From: Bin80 sp964503085
GTDB taxonomy: Bacteria > Bacteroidota > Rhodothermia > Rhodothermales > Bin80
Length of the DNA: 46,871 bases
Assembly: GCA_964503085.1 (NCBI GenBank)
Contig: CAZCYQ010000025.1
Span: 1-46,871 of the forward strand
Direction of reading: 5' to 3'
The notes beneath the pieces are model-generated. The model saw only the letters and a program-made list of their open reading frames with translations. It was not told the DNA's origin and did not search any database. Of the stretch, positions 26,470-34,363 are shown piece after piece; position 1 is the first letter of the stretch, and every line of letters starts with the position of its first letter. A program made the position numbers and the translations under genes.

Positions 26470-27549
26470 GTGAAGTTCATGCATGAGAAACATATACCCT
26501 TGCTGGCAAAGATTTCGCCGATGTTCACAGGACGGACCGAGGATGTTGCGGTAGAGGCTCTCGGGCACATCCTTAATGGTTCAGAGTCGGCACGGGGCGC
26601 GCTTTCCGAAGTCTTGCGAACCAGCGGCGCAGAAGTGGGGAAGATCGCGGATGTGGAAACTCAGGTCACCATAGAGGACGACGCACGTCCAGACCTCGCG
26701 GCCTACAATAAAGACGGCTCTAGATGCGTCTTGATTGAAGCGAAGTTCTGGGCTGGATTGACCAAAAACCAGCCCCTCACCTACCTTCGGCACCTCCTCC
26801 GAGAGCCGAAAACATCCGCTTTACTTTTCGTCGCACCTCATGCCCGCCAAGAGTCCGTTTGGGCGGAACTAAAGCAGCGCATTGCAAAATCGGACTTTGG
26901 TATCTCGTTCAAGGGTGAGGGAAACCACAAGGCACTTGTCAGTAATCCTGCGGGGGGAGAAAGCTGGATAATCTTGACCAGCTGGACGAGTCTCCTTGAT
27001 GGCATGGCAACCAAAGTTTCTGACGCTGGAGACATGCAAACCAAGGCTGATATAGAACAGTTGCGTGGACTTGCTGCCCAAGAGGACACTACCGCGTTCA
27101 TGCCCCTCAAAGCGAAGGAATTAGGACCAGATATTCCGCGCAGGCTGATGGGGCTACAGACTCTTGTTGACCATGCGACGGAACGATTGGTTGCGAGCGG
27201 CATCGCTGATCAAAAAGGTCTCACCGGGTCGTATAAGGCAGCGAGATACATAAAATACATAAGGCTTGCAGGGGCCCAGGTGGGATTTGGAATTGAGTAC
27301 GACAAATGGGCTAAGCTTCGAGATACTCCCTTGTGGCTGACATTCTACGAGGGTAAGAATTTTAAGCCGCTCAATGAAATCTGGGAAAACCTAGATTCTT
27401 TCCGCAGATGCGATCCACCAGAGTTTTTCAAAGTGGGCGGGGAAATTGTGATGCCTATTGAGCTGCCGCTTGGAGTCGAGTATGACACCGTGCTTGATGC
27501 AGTCGTCAAACGCATAGAATACATCGCTTGCAAGATCGACCCCAAATAA
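26470..27549 (+). CDS. PD-(D/E)XK nuclease-superfamily protein, function unknown
   Basis: 359 residues from a GTG at 26470; an ATG at 26479 is an equally good start. A nuclease core is visible: Glu29 in an N-terminal helix (EDVAVEAL), then Pro74-Asp75 (ARPDLAAY) and Glu90-x-Lys92 (LIEAKFWAGL), the spacing of the PD-(D/E)XK fold. The following 'TYLRHLLREPKTSALLFVAP' (split) is the usual strand-helix after the active site. The C-terminal ~150 residues ('YKAARYIKYIRLAGAQVGFG', 'PLWLTFYEGKNF') have no name I can give. Proteins of this kind occur singly in accessory regions and some act in phage defence. It begins 73 bases after the tnpB remnant. No methyltransferase with DNA motifs or specificity subunit is adjacent. 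Confidence 0.72.
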   Translation: MKFMHEKHIPLLAKISPMFTGRTEDVAVEALGHILNGSESARGALSEVLRTSGAEVGKIADVETQVTIEDDARPDLAAYNKDGSRCVLIEAKFWAGLTKNQPLTYLRHLLREPKTSALLFVAPHARQESVWAELKQRIAKSDFGISFKGEGNHKALVSNPAGGESWIILTSWTSLLDGMATKVSDAGDMQTKADIEQLRGLAAQEDTTAFMPLKAKELGPDIPRRLMGLQTLVDHATERLVASGIADQKGLTGSYKAARYIKYIRLAGAQVGFGIEYDKWAKLRDTPLWLTFYEGKNFKPLNEIWENLDSFRRCDPPEFFKVGGEIVMPIELPLGVEYDTVLDAVVKRIEYIACKIDPK

Positions 27550-27629
27550 TCGCGAACGCTTGCCCGATTCTCTTGGTGCATGGTCTCACGTTAAACAGTC
27601 AACTCGGCCTATAACGTAGCACTCTTCAA

Positions 27630-27652
27630 TCGTATCGGTGGCTCACTTCGTT
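27630..27652 (-). repeat. Dispersed 23-bp repeat, copy 1
   Basis: On the minus strand this reads AACGAAGTGAGCCACC then GATACGA. The plus strand at 42051-42073 is identical except one base (A for G at position 17). The match is far longer than chance allows in 47 kb. Here it lies 8 bases from a nested hairpin, suggesting a mobile-element border or a shared protein-binding site. Confidence 0.7.
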
Positions 27653-27659
27653 TGGATTA

Positions 27660-27693
27660 CTCATTGTGCTGCGAAACAGCGCGAAACAATGAG
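27660..27693. repeat. Nested hairpin
   Basis: Outer arms CTCATTGT (27660-27667) and ACAATGAG (27686-27693) enclose inner arms GCTG and CAGC around a CGAAA loop. No T-tract follows on either strand, so it is not a standard intrinsic terminator. Could be a transposon end or an RNA structure. Confidence 0.5.
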
Positions 27694-27812
27694 CACAGCA
27701 AATTAAACCATTGCAATCTTGGGCCCTCACGATGCAAGCATCTTTGCAAGAATCTCCCCGGTTTGATGACATTCTAATGAAGTGCCATCAACCGGCAACC
27801 CCTGACAAGAGC

Positions 27813-27827
27813 ACGAATTTAATTCGT
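27813..27827. promoter_or_regulatory. Palindrome upstream of ilvE (candidate operator)
   Basis: ACGAATT-T-AATTCGT, two perfect 7-base arms around one T, centred about 79 bases before the ilvE start codon. Position and symmetry suit a dimeric regulator site; no regulator is identifiable here. Confidence 0.3.
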
Positions 27828-27898
27828 CGTACATAGCTTTTTTGGGACATAACTGCGTCTACATTAGTACTAGGCGCGTTCCTAAACACTGATTCACA

Positions 27899-28813
27899 AT
27901 GGGGCATGACATCTGGTTCAATGGTAAGTTCGTCCCTTTCGAGGACGCAAATATCCACATACTTTCACATGTAGTCCATTACGGCTCGAGCGTATTCGAG
28001 GGTATCCGCTCCTATCACACGGAAAAGAAGGGGACAGCCATATTCCGTCTCAGTGAGCATATGCGCCGCATGGTGGACTCGGCTACTATTTACCGCATGC
28101 AGTTGCCCTATGGTCAGGCGGCGCTTGAACAGGCCGCTATTCAGACTGTCTCCCGGAGTGGTCTAGGTGCTAGCTACATTCGACCAATAGCATTCCGCGG
28201 GATGGGCTCCATGGGAGTAAACCCTTTGAATAATCCCGTTGAAACAGCAATTGCGGTCTTTGAATGGGGGCCTTATTTGGGACCTGATGCACTTGAAAAC
28301 GGCATTGATGTGCATGTGGCTTCGTGGAACCGTTTTGCTCCGAACACGCTACCGTCACTTGCCAAGGCAGGAGGCAACTATATCAATGCAAGCCTAGTCA
28401 AAATGGATGCCGTCGTTAATGGCTACACAGAGGGGATCATGTTGACTTCCGACGGCTATCTCGCGGAGGGAAGCGGAGAAAATTTGTTCGTCGTACGGGA
28501 CGGAACGATTTACACACCATCTACTAACCTTTCAATTCTACCTGGGATTACACGTTCGTCCGTGATCCAATTGGCGAAAGACGCAGGAATTACCGTAGAG
28601 GAGGGTCGTATTCCACGTGAGGTACTTTACATTGCGGATGAATTGTTCTTTACAGGCACAGCCGCCGAGATTACCCCAATCCGCTCAGTTGACAAGCACA
28701 CTATTGGTAACGGAAAGCGGGGACCGGTCACGCACAAGCTGCAGGAGACCTTCTTCGATATCGTGGAACGAGGCAATGATCCGTATGGCTGGCTTACTCC
28801 TGTCAACAATTAA
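27899..28813 (+). CDS. ilvE: Branched-chain amino acid aminotransferase (PLP fold type IV)
   Basis: 304 residues, the normal length of bacterial IlvE. It transfers the amino group between glutamate and the 2-oxo acids of leucine, isoleucine and valine. Seen: 'HYGSSVFEGIRSY' (~27-39), 'IRPIAFRGMGSMGVNP' (~94-109), 'LAKAGGNYINA' with the likely PLP lysine Lys156, 'EGIMLTSDGYLAEGSGENLF' (~178-197), 'PGITRSSVIQLA' and 'FFTGTAAEITPI'. ATG at 27899 begins MGHDIWFNG, a common IlvE opening. It stands as a single gene with a palindrome upstream; no ilv/leu biosynthetic genes are adjacent. Confidence 0.95.
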   Translation: MGHDIWFNGKFVPFEDANIHILSHVVHYGSSVFEGIRSYHTEKKGTAIFRLSEHMRRMVDSATIYRMQLPYGQAALEQAAIQTVSRSGLGASYIRPIAFRGMGSMGVNPLNNPVETAIAVFEWGPYLGPDALENGIDVHVASWNRFAPNTLPSLAKAGGNYINASLVKMDAVVNGYTEGIMLTSDGYLAEGSGENLFVVRDGTIYTPSTNLSILPGITRSSVIQLAKDAGITVEEGRIPREVLYIADELFFTGTAAEITPIRSVDKHTIGNGKRGPVTHKLQETFFDIVERGNDPYGWLTPVNN

Positions 28814-28995
28814 GTAGGCCACTATTCCAAGAATTTCCGTGCTGCAGCAAAGCCGTGGCGCACTTACCAGAGCTAGCCGAAAGCGCACTGGGGGATTTAA
28901 ATCCTGGTACCGGAGTGCACGATCAGTCAAGAAATAACGTACAGGTAATTACCAAGCCATTCTCCTTGACCCTTCCATCAGCAACCCGAACTAAC

Positions 28996-30675
28996 TCAAT
29001 TCGGATCCTCAGCCAGCCTAGCTTCTGGACCGGACATCTCAAAGGTCCCTTCCGCTGAAAATTCAGAAGCAGAAAATGTCTGATCAATTGCCTGAACACT
29101 CCAATAGTAGACTGTCCCTGGTTCCAAATCGTGTAGGGCCCAGGACTTGTTGTGATCAACGTTTCCTCGCCTTGATACGTAGCGCCTCCCCGTAGATAAG
29201 TCTGCCAGCGGAGAAACCAAATCCATTTTACCCGGCTCCGTACCAACACGTAAATTATAAGTTAGTCCCGCACTGGGAGTGTTCGTGTCCATCGCACCGT
29301 CCCACGAAAGCTCTACCGCAGTACCTCCAAGAACCCTTGCATGCAGTTCGGTTGGGGGGCTTGGCGACTCTAGCCCGAAGAAAAGCGTGTTCTGCATTAC
29401 CCGGACACGCATCGTTTGATCGCGCGGAGCATGCCCCATTATAAACAAGTCTAAATCCAGGTCATAATCATGGTCAAACCAGAGTGCCGTGCCGTGCACG
29501 CCACCGTCGAATTTGTCTGGCACAGACTTAGTGAATTGGGTGCCTCGCATACCATTGTAAATCTGTGTGCTCTCCGAAGAAAGCGGCCCCTCAAAACCTG
29601 TGATCACGAAGTCTGGATATCCCGAATTATCCTGATCCCCCCACTCCACATTTCCATCGTAGCGCCCCGGCGTAGGATCATTCGTAAAGCCTCCTTCCAA
29701 TATATCCTCCTCAACAAAATTTCCAGCTTCATTACGATAAACCGTCACAACGCCTTCGAGAATCATAGGTGTAATTCTTGCCCCACTTTGCACTAGATCC
29801 AGATCACCGTCCATATCAAAGTCACCCCACGCCACGGACTGCCATCCACGCGATCTAAAATCGTGCGACGCTTGCATCAACTGTCCTGAACCGACATTGT
29901 CGTAGACCAAGGTCAAAAAACCATCATCGGCAGTTACGCCAGCTATCACAAGATCCAAGTCTCCATCCGTATCGTAATCTCCAATATCAAGATCACATTC
30001 AGCCAAACCCATCAATGTGTTTGCCGAGACTTCAAAACGACCTATCGACTCACCGGTATTCTCATAATGGACCGATTCTGGCACACCTTGCTGGTTACGC
30101 CCGCAAGCAACAAGATCGATATCCCCATCGTTGTCAAAATCTCCCCAACCCAAATCACCAGAGTAGAGTCCCTCCAGTTCATACAAAAGATCGAGGAGCC
30201 CTTGCTCCGGGGAGTAGCTGTACACATAAAGTTTGGCGTCATCATTCCCGTCAAGCCCAAGTGTAGCAACATCCAATGTGCCATTTGAGTCAAAATCACC
30301 TACAGCAATCGCACTATACCACAGGCCGATCAACTCCTGCCCGACTGTATTCGACTCCGTGAACGCAACTGCATCTACAAACTCGAGCTCTCCAACCGAA
30401 TTAGGTACCTCCACCTGGGTAATTCCATTGTGATCATAATACCCTGCCAACGGACCTGCAGGGCGCCCCAGAATAGGCCTCGGATCTTCATCCGCATATC
30501 CGATCATAATGAGATCCTGGTCACCATCCATATCAAAATCACCCAGCACTGCATCTCCATAGCGGACCCCCACCGGATCCGTAACAAGTAGCTCCTGGAA
30601 TAAGCTGGCTTCTTGGGCACCTGCTATAGACACACAGAATACCGTAACTATCAAACTGGCAGACAACTTGAACAT
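28996..30675 (-). CDS. FG-GAP/VCBS repeat secreted protein with fibronectin-like module, no sorting tail
   Basis: 559 residues from ATG 30675, which gives a signal peptide (MFKLSASLIVTVFCVSIAGA-Q). It contains about seven FG-GAP/VCBS blades, each with a calcium-type loop: DFDMDGDQDL, DFDSNGTLDV, DFDNDGDIDL, DYDTDGDLDL, DFDMDGDLDL, DQDNSGYPDF and DHDYDLDLDL. A fibronectin-like segment follows ('PPTELHARVLGGTAVELSW', 'LEPGTVYYWSVQAIDQTF'). It stops shortly after that (SAEGTFEMSG... EDPN), exactly where its paralogue at 30716 continues into a Por sorting domain. It is therefore probably periplasmic, released, or a decayed copy. The start lies 40 bases after the paralogue's stop; the two look like a tandem duplication. 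Confidence 0.85.
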   Translation of the reverse strand: MFKLSASLIVTVFCVSIAGAQEASLFQELLVTDPVGVRYGDAVLGDFDMDGDQDLIMIGYADEDPRPILGRPAGPLAGYYDHNGITQVEVPNSVGELEFVDAVAFTESNTVGQELIGLWYSAIAVGDFDSNGTLDVATLGLDGNDDAKLYVYSYSPEQGLLDLLYELEGLYSGDLGWGDFDNDGDIDLVACGRNQQGVPESVHYENTGESIGRFEVSANTLMGLAECDLDIGDYDTDGDLDLVIAGVTADDGFLTLVYDNVGSGQLMQASHDFRSRGWQSVAWGDFDMDGDLDLVQSGARITPMILEGVVTVYRNEAGNFVEEDILEGGFTNDPTPGRYDGNVEWGDQDNSGYPDFVITGFEGPLSSESTQIYNGMRGTQFTKSVPDKFDGGVHGTALWFDHDYDLDLDLFIMGHAPRDQTMRVRVMQNTLFFGLESPSPPTELHARVLGGTAVELSWDGAMDTNTPSAGLTYNLRVGTEPGKMDLVSPLADLSTGRRYVSRRGNVDHNKSWALHDLEPGTVYYWSVQAIDQTFSASEFSAEGTFEMSGPEARLAEDPN

Positions 30676-30715
30676 TACTATAGGCTCTGGCAAAGGTGTA
30701 TTAGCGTGACTCTCT

Positions 30716-32605
30716 CTATCTGACCAAGGTTAGATGTTGCACGTGTTGCGTAGCTCCGGCATTCATGCGTACCACATACAGTCCCTGGGCCACCGGCATA
30801 TTACGTTCATCTGTCCCAGTCCACTGCACCTGATGGTTGCCGGATTCCATAGAATCACTCACCAGACGCCTCACCAGACTACCGAGAACGTTATATATCG
30901 AAATCTCGACGGTTGATGGAGCATCCAGCGAGAAGGGAATAGTTACGCGTTCATTGAAAGGGTTGGGGTATCCAACATCCAGCGCGGTCGACCGCGGAAC
31001 TATCTCCTCAACAGAGGTAAGCTTCCCTCCCCCCGCTGAAACACTGAAGCTTCCTTCTTCCGACCATGAAGAGGCCACAAAACTCTGATCAATCGCCTGT
31101 ACACTCCAGTAATAGTCACCCGCCGGCAGACTCTTTAATCTCCAAGAAGTTTGGATTCCTGCATTGCCTCGGGTAGGATACAGGCGTCGACCTGTGGATA
31201 GATCGCTATACGCGGCCATAGCATTATCCGTACCTGCGGCCGTTCCGATCCGGATGTTGTAGTTCAGTGCAGCTGCCGCGGTTTCTTCGTCCGCTCCTGC
31301 CTGCCAATCAAGCGTAACAACCCCGTCATCTTCATGTGCTTCCAGCCCCGTTGGTGCAACAGGAACCTTGTTCACCGCACGTGAATCATTACGATAGAGC
31401 CTCGTCAATGGATTGATATTCACACTGCTGCCCGTGACGACAAGATCCAGATCATTGTCTCCGTCGTAATCCCCCCAAACAGCATTGGATGCGGCGACAC
31501 CCGGCACAGCAATGCGGGGCACCAAGTTCCCATCTTCATTGCGGTACAGTCGACCGGAGCGTCCACTGCGCACATCAGTGCTACCAATCACCAAGAGGTC
31601 CAAACTACCATCACTGTCGTAATCTCCCCAGGCCACATCACCGTGCAAGACCGCAGGTATTTCTATTCCCGTATTGCTTAGCTGTCCGCTTTGATTGCGC
31701 CAGACCTGCACGACTGATTCGAAGTATTTCGTCCTGTGATAGCGTGCTCCGCTTAATGCTAGGTCCAGGTCGCCATCGTTATCGTAATCGCCCCAGTCCA
31801 TCGCCGAAAATAGTAAACCCGGGATATTCACCATGTCTTCGGTGAAGTTTCCGAGCCCGTCATTGCGATAGATCCTGGTCCTGGAAATTCCGTTTTCTGT
31901 TACTCCTGAGAGTGCCAGGTCCAGGTCTCCGTCATTGTCTATATCGGCCCACTCAGCATCTCCCATCGCAAGCGGCTCAAATGGGAGTGGTATCGGTTCG
32001 AAAGTGCCGTCGTTATTGCGATACAAAGCCGCAGCGATTTCTTCCTGTGTGCGCAGCCCCGTTATGAAAAGATCTTCATCTCCATCCCCGTCTATGTCCG
32101 CAGTACTAACACTGCCCCCGTAAATACCGAGAAGCTCCGTTGAGACAGGTTCAAAGGAACCAGAGGCATTGCCGCGATATACATTCGTAGCACCTACTAA
32201 TGGTCGCGTTTCGAAATTTGCGCCATTATGAATCCGTCCAGACACTACGACATCCGCATAGCCGTCTAGATCAAAGTCGGCCACTGATATTGAACTCTGC
32301 CAGAGTCCCTGGCCAAGCGCTTGCTCAGAAAAAACCAGTCCTTCACTCCCATCTGAAAAATTGTAACTCTCCTGTGTAAGAGCTACATACGCTCGTGGCA
32401 CAAATGGGGGCAGGTTTGCAGAATTTCCTGTTGCCAGCAGATCAAGCATCCCGTCCCTGTTGAAGTCAAAGAATACAACCTGACCATGCTCAAGCTCATT
32501 CAGGGAAACCGGTTTTACTGAAGAAAACGTAAACGGCTGGGCCTGCAAGGGCGTTACGAACAATACAAACGCAACGGCTGCAGAGGCAAGTAACCGCAAA
32601 GACAT
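30716..32605 (-). CDS. T9SS-sorted FG-GAP/VCBS repeat protein with fibronectin-like module
   Basis: 629 residues from ATG 32605, chosen because it opens a signal peptide (MSLRLLASAAVAFVLFV... LQAQ); the frame extends 32 codons upstream but overlaps the previous gene's end. Seven calcium-loop blades are visible (DFNRDGMLDL, DFDLDGYADV, DIDGDGDEDL, DIDNDGDLDL, DYDNDGDLDL, DYDSDGSLDL, DYDGDNDLDL), predicting an integrin-alpha-like seven-bladed propeller. A fibronectin-like segment ('LPAGDYYWSVQAIDQSF') precedes a Por-type C-terminal domain (GYPNPFNERVTIPF, 'EISIYNVLGSLVRRLV', 'AQGLYVVRM'). Likely a calcium-stabilised adhesion or surface-binding protein exported by T9SS. Confidence 0.9.
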   Translation of the reverse strand: MSLRLLASAAVAFVLFVTPLQAQPFTFSSVKPVSLNELEHGQVVFFDFNRDGMLDLLATGNSANLPPFVPRAYVALTQESYNFSDGSEGLVFSEQALGQGLWQSSISVADFDLDGYADVVVSGRIHNGANFETRPLVGATNVYRGNASGSFEPVSTELLGIYGGSVSTADIDGDGDEDLFITGLRTQEEIAAALYRNNDGTFEPIPLPFEPLAMGDAEWADIDNDGDLDLALSGVTENGISRTRIYRNDGLGNFTEDMVNIPGLLFSAMDWGDYDNDGDLDLALSGARYHRTKYFESVVQVWRNQSGQLSNTGIEIPAVLHGDVAWGDYDSDGSLDLLVIGSTDVRSGRSGRLYRNEDGNLVPRIAVPGVAASNAVWGDYDGDNDLDLVVTGSSVNINPLTRLYRNDSRAVNKVPVAPTGLEAHEDDGVVTLDWQAGADEETAAAALNYNIRIGTAAGTDNAMAAYSDLSTGRRLYPTRGNAGIQTSWRLKSLPAGDYYWSVQAIDQSFVASSWSEEGSFSVSAGGGKLTSVEEIVPRSTALDVGYPNPFNERVTIPFSLDAPSTVEISIYNVLGSLVRRLVSDSMESGNHQVQWTGTDERNMPVAQGLYVVRMNAGATQHVQHLTLVR

Positions 32606-32690
32606 GTCCGAAATAGTGGTCTTGAGGAAGTACAAATGGGCTACTGCCGCGCAATCAAGTTTGTACTCTAGGAATGTTTCGAGATCTGAT

Positions 32691-34262
32691 CTACGGCACA
32701 CTCAACCCCATCGCCACCCTAACACGGTCCCACTCAACAATCATATTGACACCAAGTTCCTGCTCTTCAAAGGATATTGTGAACGCCTCCCGAATTGCGT
32801 CCAATTCGGTCACGGGAACTGTAACCCGCAGAACATCTTGCGCCTCATCGTATTGTCCCGTGCCGTTCTGACCCAAACCACTGTTAAGAATAAGCGTCCA
32901 TTGGGTCCGATCAGGAATACTGAAGAGCGAGTATGTGCCTGCCGGCACCACCTGGGCACCGGCGCGAACATCTGCTGTGAAGGTGATCTCAGTAGCTTCG
33001 TTTGCTGCGGTACGCCAAAGCTCTCCGTACGGAACCAAATCCCCGAATATCTCACGCCCCCGCCTGCGTGGTGAGCTGTAATGCACTTTTACATAAGCAT
33101 CTCCAACTTGTGAACGTGCCAACTGCAACGGACTCAGACGAGGCTCCTCCTCCGGAATATGAGCTACGTTCCAATCATCTTCATAGAGTGTCTCATCAAT
33201 CGCCGGAATAATCTTGAGCGCATTCTTGTAATAAATCTTTCGTAACACTTCATCAGGTAAGTCCAGACCGTACATCGTCCACCAAGCATGGCGCTGCCTG
33301 TAGTAGGGAAAGAATTCATCCGCCGTTTCAAAAATGCGGAAATAGACATGATATTCTGATGGTTCCCAGGAATCTTTGCCCATAAGTACACGATCCTGGT
33401 AGTCGATTAGCCACTGCCGGGCAGTGTGAGGTTGTCGACCAAGCTCTGCCACAACAGCCCCAAGCTCCGTGTATACATTGGGGTACACATCAAGACTATC
33501 ACCCATCCTCTTTAGGTTGTTACCAAACCAGCCGAGGTGCGCATTGAAGAAAGTGGTCTCTGGATGCTTCCTGAACACGTTCCATTGTTCCTCAATCATT
33601 AGATCCCAAGTCGGATCCCCGTCTTGCTTTCTTCCCGGACGCTCCTTGAGCTCAAACCAACGTTCATTGTACTTGTCATGCGGAAACCAGAATGGCTCCG
33701 GATCCGCTGTATGAATCAAAACAGGGATACCCAGTTCACCGCATTTGGCCCAGATCGGATCGAACCTCGGGTCATCAGTGGGCAACCGGGTACCGTCTGC
33801 ATCAACCACTGTCATTCCCAGGTTTTTGAATATTTTGAGTCCTGCGGCACCGTTTTGGACGTCCAACTCAAGCTGTCTAACGGCGGCCTCGCTAAATCCG
33901 GGTTCACCTGCCCGAGAAAAATCAACATTTGCATAATGCACAAATCTGCCCGGAGCATGCGCTTCTGTGTTCTGGATTTTTTGCAGGAGCTCCTCTCCAC
34001 TTCCTCCACTGAGATTGACCATGGTCACCAGATTCATGGCATCCATCTCAGCAACCATTGCTTTGATTTCATCCGCCGAAGCAGTACCAATCCTCCACTG
34101 ATGTGCATGAGCATCTACAAAACCGTATTTGGCACGTGTCACGGGGTTCTTTTCAACCACGAGCGTCGAAACAGGCGAGTAGTCTTCCCATTGAAGTGTT
34201 TGTCCGTTGGCCTGCAAGGCGGGAACTACGAATAACGCGGCGATAAAAAAACGGTAATTCAT
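32691..34262 (-). CDS. Amidohydrolase fused to a C-terminal DUF2911 domain
   Basis: 523 residues with a signal peptide (ends QANGQ), so exported. The N-terminal ~360 residues are an amidohydrolase-2-type TIM barrel: 'VDAHAHQW' with the HxH metal pair His52/His54, 'GAAGLKIFKNLGM', 'IPVLIHTADPEPFW' , 'TFFNAHLGWFG' and the final 'LMGKDSWEP' Asp. Residues ~375-520 are a DUF2911 domain ('ARSQVGDAYVKVHYSSP RRRGREIFG' , 'PYGELWRTAANEATEITF', 'AGTYSLFSIP', 'WTLILNS'), normally a separate secreted protein. The reaction is unknown; hydrolysis or decarboxylation of a cyclic or acylated compound in the periplasm would fit. First gene of a minus-strand cluster with the two FG-GAP proteins, 85 bases ahead of the next start. 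Confidence 0.87.
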   Translation of the reverse strand: MNYRFFIAALFVVPALQANGQTLQWEDYSPVSTLVVEKNPVTRAKYGFVDAHAHQWRIGTASADEIKAMVAEMDAMNLVTMVNLSGGSGEELLQKIQNTEAHAPGRFVHYANVDFSRAGEPGFSEAAVRQLELDVQNGAAGLKIFKNLGMTVVDADGTRLPTDDPRFDPIWAKCGELGIPVLIHTADPEPFWFPHDKYNERWFELKERPGRKQDGDPTWDLMIEEQWNVFRKHPETTFFNAHLGWFGNNLKRMGDSLDVYPNVYTELGAVVAELGRQPHTARQWLIDYQDRVLMGKDSWEPSEYHVYFRIFETADEFFPYYRQRHAWWTMYGLDLPDEVLRKIYYKNALKIIPAIDETLYEDDWNVAHIPEEEPRLSPLQLARSQVGDAYVKVHYSSPRRRGREIFGDLVPYGELWRTAANEATEITFTADVRAGAQVVPAGTYSLFSIPDRTQWTLILNSGLGQNGTGQYDEAQDVLRVTVPVTELDAIREAFTISFEEQELGVNMIVEWDRVRVAMGLSVP

Positions 34263-34309
34263 TTATTCATTCCAATGTTTATGAGGCTGACCCCGGAACA
34301 GTGTATGCT

Positions 34310-34327
34310 AATATACGCAAGTATATT
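34310..34327. promoter_or_regulatory. Palindrome ahead of uvrB (candidate damage-response operator)
   Basis: AATATAC-GCAA-GTATATT, two perfect 7-base arms separated by four bases, lies 37 bases before the chosen uvrB start and between the divergent amidohydrolase and uvrB genes. uvrB is an SOS gene in many bacteria and LexA binds dyads of this general size, but I know of no defined LexA box for this lineage, so identity is inferred only from position and symmetry. Confidence 0.45.
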
Positions 34328-34363
34328 CGCTTGATAATATTCGACGCTGCTGCAAATCAACCA

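Larger units (their letters stand above)
27550..27898. other. Intergenic region with dispersed repeat, hairpin and palindrome
   Basis: Holds three separate sequence elements listed individually: a 23-bp repeat also present at 42051-42073, a nested hairpin at 27660-27693, and a short palindrome at 27813-27827 upstream of ilvE. No gene is seen. Confidence 0.5.

Noticed and set aside
25280..27549. Restriction-modification system (methyltransferase plus nuclease)
   Set aside because: The methyltransferase lacks DPPY/NPPY-type DNA-methylase motifs, the genes are separated by tnpB debris and differ in base composition.
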